Positions 8,235 through 11,907 of a DNA stretch of 11,907 nucleotides are shown here, in pieces; the first letter of the stretch is position 1, and the number at the start of each line of letters is the position of its first letter. A model generated the notes under the pieces. That model was not told where the DNA came from, searched no databases, and saw only the letters and a program-made list of their open reading frames with translations. The stretch is from contig PWOG01000020.1 of assembly GCA_003557565.1 (NCBI GenBank), positions 1 through 11,907 of the forward strand, in the 5' to 3' direction. Both the position numbers and the translations under genes were made by a program. Origin of the DNA: Desulfobulbaceae bacterium. Its GTDB lineage: Bacteria; Desulfobacterota; Desulfobulbia; Desulfobulbales; Desulfurivibrionaceae.

Positions 8235-8407
8235 TAACTTTCTTGTGGTCGGGCACCCGATTGAGGTCAGGCACCAGGTTGGTTGATAATCATGCCCCGC
8301 TTCCGGCGATCCCGAACCCTGCTCCGTGGGGTTGCCGCATCCGGCCTGTCGGCGGCTGGCTATTTCACGACCCTGGTATGTGATGAAATCTTTCATGGAA
8401 TCTTTTC
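8235..8407 (-). other. Gap between the DUF11 and barrel genes
   Basis: 173 nt between the DUF11 stop and the preferred barrel start. It holds an 11-bp direct repeat with one mismatch (8247-8257 and 8265-8275) and a short dyad ATGAAA-TC-TTTCAT at 8383-8396. Only a weak purine-rich stretch (AAGAAAG, 4 nt from the ATG at 8234) could act as Shine-Dalgarno. I see no convincing terminator and no convincing promoter. The barrel reading frame is open across the whole gap. Confidence 0.5.
8247..8275. repeat. Two 11-bp direct repeats, 18-bp period
   Basis: On the plus strand GGTCGGGCACC (8247-8257) and GGTCAGGCACC (8265-8275) differ at one base. On the minus strand they read GGTGCCTGACC and GGTGCCCGACC and lie 13 nt or more upstream of the barrel start codon. 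They may be a binding site, a remnant of a dispersed repeat, or chance. Confidence 0.35.
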
Positions 8408-11400
8408 TCACCACCTGAACGGAAGCCATCCCGAACTCTGCTCCGGAGGCCCGCCGCGCCGCCAGAACACTTCGGTTTCAATGGTCAGCCGGTAATCACC
8501 CGCCGACTCCTGCCATTGACTGGTAATCTCCCGCTTGAGCGCATCCAGGCGAGACTGCACCAGCCGCCGGCTTTCGGTATCCGCCAGGTAAGACAACCGC
8601 AGGACCGAGGGCTCCTTCTCCAGCTGCTCGATCAGCAGATCGATCCTCGACTCCCACTGGGGCCGCATTTCGGTGGTTTCCGGCTCAAACACGCCATCGG
8701 CGATCTCCAGCCCCACCACCCGGTGGATGGTGGCGCCGAAATTAAAACGCATCATCTTGCCCCGGGTGGCGCGCTGCACCCTGGGGTTTTCGGTGGTCAG
8801 GCGATAACCGGTGGGCAGAGTGCGATCATCCACCTTGAGGATAAAATTGCTGCCGCGATCCTGGTCGGGCACCGCCGCGCAGGTGATATGGAACCGCCCG
8901 TGCTCGTCGGTGGTGGCCACCAGCCCCCGGGCCGTCACCACCCGTACTCCGGCCAGCCCTTTTTCGCCGGGATCCTGCCGACCACTCATATTGCGGTCGT
9001 CAAAGACCTTGCCCACGATATCGGTGCAGTCAAAAGTGGGGTCGGGAACCACCCTGACCGTCGCCGTGGCTTCGCCGGAAAGATACTCGCCGGTGGCGGT
9101 GTCCACCGCCAGGGCGCGATTGACGTATTCGCCCTCGGACACGCCCGCCCCCACCACCAGCAGCAGCTTGAGTTCATGTTTCTCGTTGGGCATCAGGGCC
9201 AGCTCGTCCCAGAACAGCTCCAGGCCCTCGACCCCGGGCTCAAGGGGTTCGCCGTCCAGACGGGCGGAGCCCTCGACATATTTAAAGCCGGCTGGAATCC
9301 GATCAATAATGCCCAGGTGATAAAGCGGAACCCCCAGGATGTTGCTCACGGTGATGGTATAGGGCACCAGTTGGCCCTTGGACACGTTGAGCAGTGAGGC
9401 GGTCTTGGTGATGGCAACAACACCGTCGAGCTCGGGATCCACGGGAATATGGTTGTGAAACAGCTGACTGTCGCCAGGCACATAACCGTTGTCCAGGGTC
9501 AGGTGCAGATAGTAACTGGTCGCCGGGGAACGCGGCTCCACCGCCGTGGAAGGGGCATATTCCCAGGGCTGGGCTTCGCAGTACTCGGTGGTGGCGGGCA
9601 CCGCGTCATCGGGGCCGCCGGCGCAGTCGGGCACGGAGAACGCCGGGGTTTCTTCATCGGTCTGCGGCGGGATCACCATGGAAGGAGCCACCGAGTAGTC
9701 TGCGGGCAAATCGGCCACCCGGATCAGGTAATCATCTCCAGACGGGCAGGAGGGATCGCTGAAGTTCAGATCGAATCGGTAGAAGCCGTCGCTGCCGGTG
9801 ACCTGGTGCTGCTGAGCCGGGTCATCAAAGCAGTTATCCGGCAGCACCGTATCGGTGGCGGCCCGGACCATAACCAGGGTCACCCCGGAGACGGGAGTAC
9901 GATGGACCGAGTCGTAAACCACCCCGTTGGGATTGACGGGCAGGTGGAGATTTAACAGATTGCTGCCACCGCCGGCGATGATCTCCGAAATTTTGTGCAT
10001 CCCGTCGACAAACGGAGAGTCCGCCCAGCCCAGCCGCGGTGCATCCGGGCCGGTGCCGGCGGCGATAAAGCGCAACTCATAGGCGTCGCCGCTTTCATCG
10101 TTGGGGTTGAGACCGCTGAAGCGGTAAATGCCGTCGGCTTGGGTTGTGGTCATTCCCAGGCGCTGGCCGCCGCGATGGATCTCCACGGTCCAGTCGGCAA
10201 GGGGATGTTCGCCATCTTCGTAAGCCTTGTTGAAATTGACGTCGTACCAGACCCGGCCGCTTAAGTTCACCTGGCCGGGATCACCTCCCACATCAATGAA
10301 CACGTGGGCGGCATCGGTCTGGGCCGGATCGTTCCAGCTCACCTCGGCGGTGTTGTCGATGCGGGTGCCGATATCCAGGGTTTCATCGATCCGGACCCGG
10401 AAACGCAGCTCCGCAGTGCCGTCGACCGGCAGCTGACCATGAACGTCGGCGTATTCGGCCACCAGCACCGAACCGTCAAAGGAGATGCCGACCGAAGAGC
10501 CGTTAAGGGTGGCCGAACCCTCCACATAGCTGACCAGATCCGCCAGGGGGGGGCCCAGATCGTCGGTGATCATTACCTCGGTGGCCGGCAGGCTGCCGGG
10601 ATTGTTAACCCTGACCACGTATTCCAGCACCCCGCCGGCTTCGGCGGAACCGCCGCCGACCACCAGGACGTTCTTGGTGATCTGCAAATGCTGCACCTCA
10701 CCCACCACCACCTCGGTGGGCAGGTGGCCGGTGGCCGGATTGCCGTCGGCGTCGGTGGGTTCGGTGGCCAGCTCGCCGCTGGCCACATATCCCTGGTTGC
10801 TGATGATGGTGCCCGGCTCCACACCATCATCCACCCGGACATCGAAGGTGACAGTGGCATAACTTCTCCCGGGAAGAATACCGCTGCCCTCTTGCTGATC
10901 CTCCGACTGGATGGTTATTCCCTGGATGAGCGGCGATACCCCGCCATCAGGGCGGCCCACCGGCTGCCCGTTCAGGGTTACCGAGTCGGGCACGTAGGTG
11001 GTGTGCTCGGGGGTCTGGTCGGTAAACTCCACGTCGGTGGCCGTTATGCTGGCGAAATTGTCGATCCGGATGGTGTAGCGGAGCACATCGCCCGGATCGA
11101 CGATTCCGGGAGAACCGTAATCTTCCACGATCGCCACCGTTTTATGGGCACGGATCAGGGGCAGTTCGCCCACCACGTCCAGGGTGGGATCATCGGGCGG
11201 CGGCGTGGCCGGATCTCCGGAGGGGCGCTCGTCCACGGGGCCGCTGCCCAGGCCGGAGCCGCCCACAAAACCCTGGTTGGAGATGATGGTGCCGTCAATT
11301 ACATCGGAGTGAACGACAACCTCAAAGGTGATGGTCGCCACCTTGCCGGCGGTATCGCCGGCATCGGCGGGCATCAGGCCCGGGGTGGGGTCCTCCGGGG

Positions 11401-11907
11401 TATGGATCGGCATGCCTTCCTGCAGCGGCGACACCCCCTCTTCATGATCCCCCACCAGCTCGCCGTTGAGGTGGGTGCTGTTCGCCACATAGGTGGTGTT
11501 GGCGGGGACATGGTCCCGCAGCTCCACATCTTCGGCATCCTCGCCGCCGATATTTTTGACCGTGATGGTATAACGCAGGGTATCTCCGGGCAGCACCACT
11601 TCGGGGTTGTCGTCCAGCGACTCGGAACTTTTCCAGACCTCGAAGACCGGCTCCGAGCTGATCAGGGTCTCGGTGGGAGCCTCCTCGCCGTCGGCGGCGG
11701 GATCGTCGGTAAGACCGAAGACCGTGCCGCCCAGCACCAGCTCGGCCTGGTTGAGCACCACGGTGCCGCTGGTGATCACCGGCACCAAAGTGGCCTCGAA
11801 CTCAATGGTCAGAGTTTGGTAGGCGGCAATGTCCAGGCCGCTGATCTCGAGCCGGCCGGTGCCCGCGGCGCCGCCATCGGGGTCGCTGCCGGCGCTGCTG
11901 GCCCCGG
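8408..11907 (-). CDS. Giant DUF11-repeat / SdrD B-like surface protein, C-terminal part
   Basis: The frame is open to the window edge; 1165 residues are visible and the N-terminus is missing. A TTG at 11788 is not the start, because the 39 preceding codons continue the same domain (LEISGLDIAAYQTLTIEFEA). Counting from the first full codon: DUF11 repeats at about 87-211, 250-374, 406-539 and 828-951 (PGDTLRYTITVKN, PGDVLRYTIRIDN and similar, with GTIISNQGFV-type ends); SdrD B-like domains at about 547-617 and 961-1057 with calcium-loop-like DVNFNKAYEDGE and DDRNMSGRQDPGE; another B-like or carboxypeptidase-regulatory-like beta domain at about 659-739. Six Cys occur only in the C-terminal half. 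The last 100 residues (FEPETTEM...SVLRLSYLAD...RLDALKREI) look like a reduced OmpA-like half-domain. There is no LPXTG, C-terminal barrel or type 9 signal. The known fold use is extracellular adhesins and stalks; here I infer a cell-surface filament or stalk held by the downstream barrel. Confidence 0.88.
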   Translation of the reverse strand, partial: GASSAGSDPDGGAAGTGRLEISGLDIAAYQTLTIEFEATLVPVITSGTVVLNQAELVLGGTVFGLTDDPAADGEEAPTETLISSEPVFEVWKSSESLDDNPEVVLPGDTLRYTITVKNIGGEDAEDVELRDHVPANTTYVANSTHLNGELVGDHEEGVSPLQEGMPIHTPEDPTPGLMPADAGDTAGKVATITFEVVVHSDVIDGTIISNQGFVGGSGLGSGPVDERPSGDPATPPPDDPTLDVVGELPLIRAHKTVAIVEDYGSPGIVDPGDVLRYTIRIDNFASITATDVEFTDQTPEHTTYVPDSVTLNGQPVGRPDGGVSPLIQGITIQSEDQQEGSGILPGRSYATVTFDVRVDDGVEPGTIISNQGYVASGELATEPTDADGNPATGHLPTEVVVGEVQHLQITKNVLVVGGGSAEAGGVLEYVVRVNNPGSLPATEVMITDDLGPPLADLVSYVEGSATLNGSSVGISFDGSVLVAEYADVHGQLPVDGTAELRFRVRIDETLDIGTRIDNTAEVSWNDPAQTDAAHVFIDVGGDPGQVNLSGRVWYDVNFNKAYEDGEHPLADWTVEIHRGGQRLGMTTTQADGIYRFSGLNPNDESGDAYELRFIAAGTGPDAPRLGWADSPFVDGMHKISEIIAGGGSNLLNLHLPVNPNGVVYDSVHRTPVSGVTLVMVRAATDTVLPDNCFDDPAQQHQVTGSDGFYRFDLNFSDPSCPSGDDYLIRVADLPADYSVAPSMVIPPQTDEETPAFSVPDCAGGPDDAVPATTEYCEAQPWEYAPSTAVEPRSPATSYYLHLTLDNGYVPGDSQLFHNHIPVDPELDGVVAITKTASLLNVSKGQLVPYTITVSNILGVPLYHLGIIDRIPAGFKYVEGSARLDGEPLEPGVEGLELFWDELALMPNEKHELKLLLVVGAGVSEGEYVNRALAVDTATGEYLSGEATATVRVVPDPTFDCTDIVGKVFDDRNMSGRQDPGEKGLAGVRVVTARGLVATTDEHGRFHITCAAVPDQDRGSNFILKVDDRTLPTGYRLTTENPRVQRATRGKMMRFNFGATIHRVVGLEIADGVFEPETTEMRPQWESRIDLLIEQLEKEPSVLRLSYLADTESRRLVQSRLDALKREITSQWQESAGDYRLTIETEVFWRRGGPPEQSSGWLPFRW
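10289..11647 (-). repeat. Three successive DUF11 repeat units of about 150-165 codons
   Basis: Conserved anchors recur: PGDTLRYTITVKN, PGDVLRYTIRIDN and AGGVLEYVVRVNN are 165 and 152 residues apart, and the NQ of the GTIISNQG ends recurs about every 160 residues, including a diverged copy (GTVVLNQAELV) before the first complete unit. Short near-identical DNA stretches survive at the repeat ends (CCTGGTTG then GATGATGGTGCC near 11273 and 10793). The array therefore extends upstream out of the window, and copy number may vary between strains. Confidence 0.75.

Noticed and set aside
8516..9397. 293-codon plus-strand open frame opposite the DUF11 gene
   Set aside because: His/Gln/Gly/Pro-rich shadow translation of the opposite strand, with no domain.
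11786..11788. TTG as the start codon of the DUF11 gene
   Set aside because: The frame is open for 39 more codons to the window edge and those residues continue a DUF11-type strand pattern, so the true start lies outside.
8408..11907. SdrD B-like domains as evidence for a Gram-positive host
   Set aside because: There is no LPXTG sorting signal, and the neighbouring barrel, OmpA modules and lipoprotein indicate an outer membrane.

Overview
The window reads as part of the chromosome of a GC-rich Gram-negative bacterium. The evidence is an outer-membrane beta-barrel protein with OmpA-like peptidoglycan-binding modules, a lipobox lipoprotein and several Sec signal peptides. A proteobacterium or Desulfobacterota relative is the best guess; the genus cannot be fixed from the sequence. 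All convincing genes lie on the minus strand, so the region is transcribed from high to low coordinates. There are no RNA genes, CRISPR arrays or recognisable mobile elements.

Layout in order of transcription: (1) 11907-8408, the C-terminal 1165 residues of a very large secreted protein built from DUF11 repeats and SdrD B-like domains, with its N-terminus outside the window; (2) 8234-3093, a 1713-residue protein with a signal peptide, three OmpA-like modules, Ig-like beta domains and a long C-terminal outer-membrane barrel; (3) 3062-2508, a small secreted coiled-coil plus beta-domain protein; (4) 2511-553, a periplasmic TPR protein with a long helical C-terminal half; (5) 313-1, the first 104 residues of a lipoprotein with probable TPR-type helices. 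Genes 2, 3 and 4 are tightly packed (a 30-nt gap, then a 4-nt overlap). A 173-nt gap separates genes 1 and 2. A 239-nt AT-rich gap with a candidate promoter, a tandem 8-bp repeat and palindromes separates genes 4 and 5.

Every product carries an export signal or has an exported-type architecture, and none looks enzymatic. The simplest reading is an uncharacterised cell-envelope apparatus: a giant surface protein, a barrel anchored to peptidoglycan that may export or hold it, and periplasmic coiled-coil and TPR partners that may assemble or scaffold it. The domain content is seen directly in the sequence; the joint function is inference. From memory, similar gene sets occur in other proteobacteria without an assigned role, so the set is likely a conserved but undescribed system.
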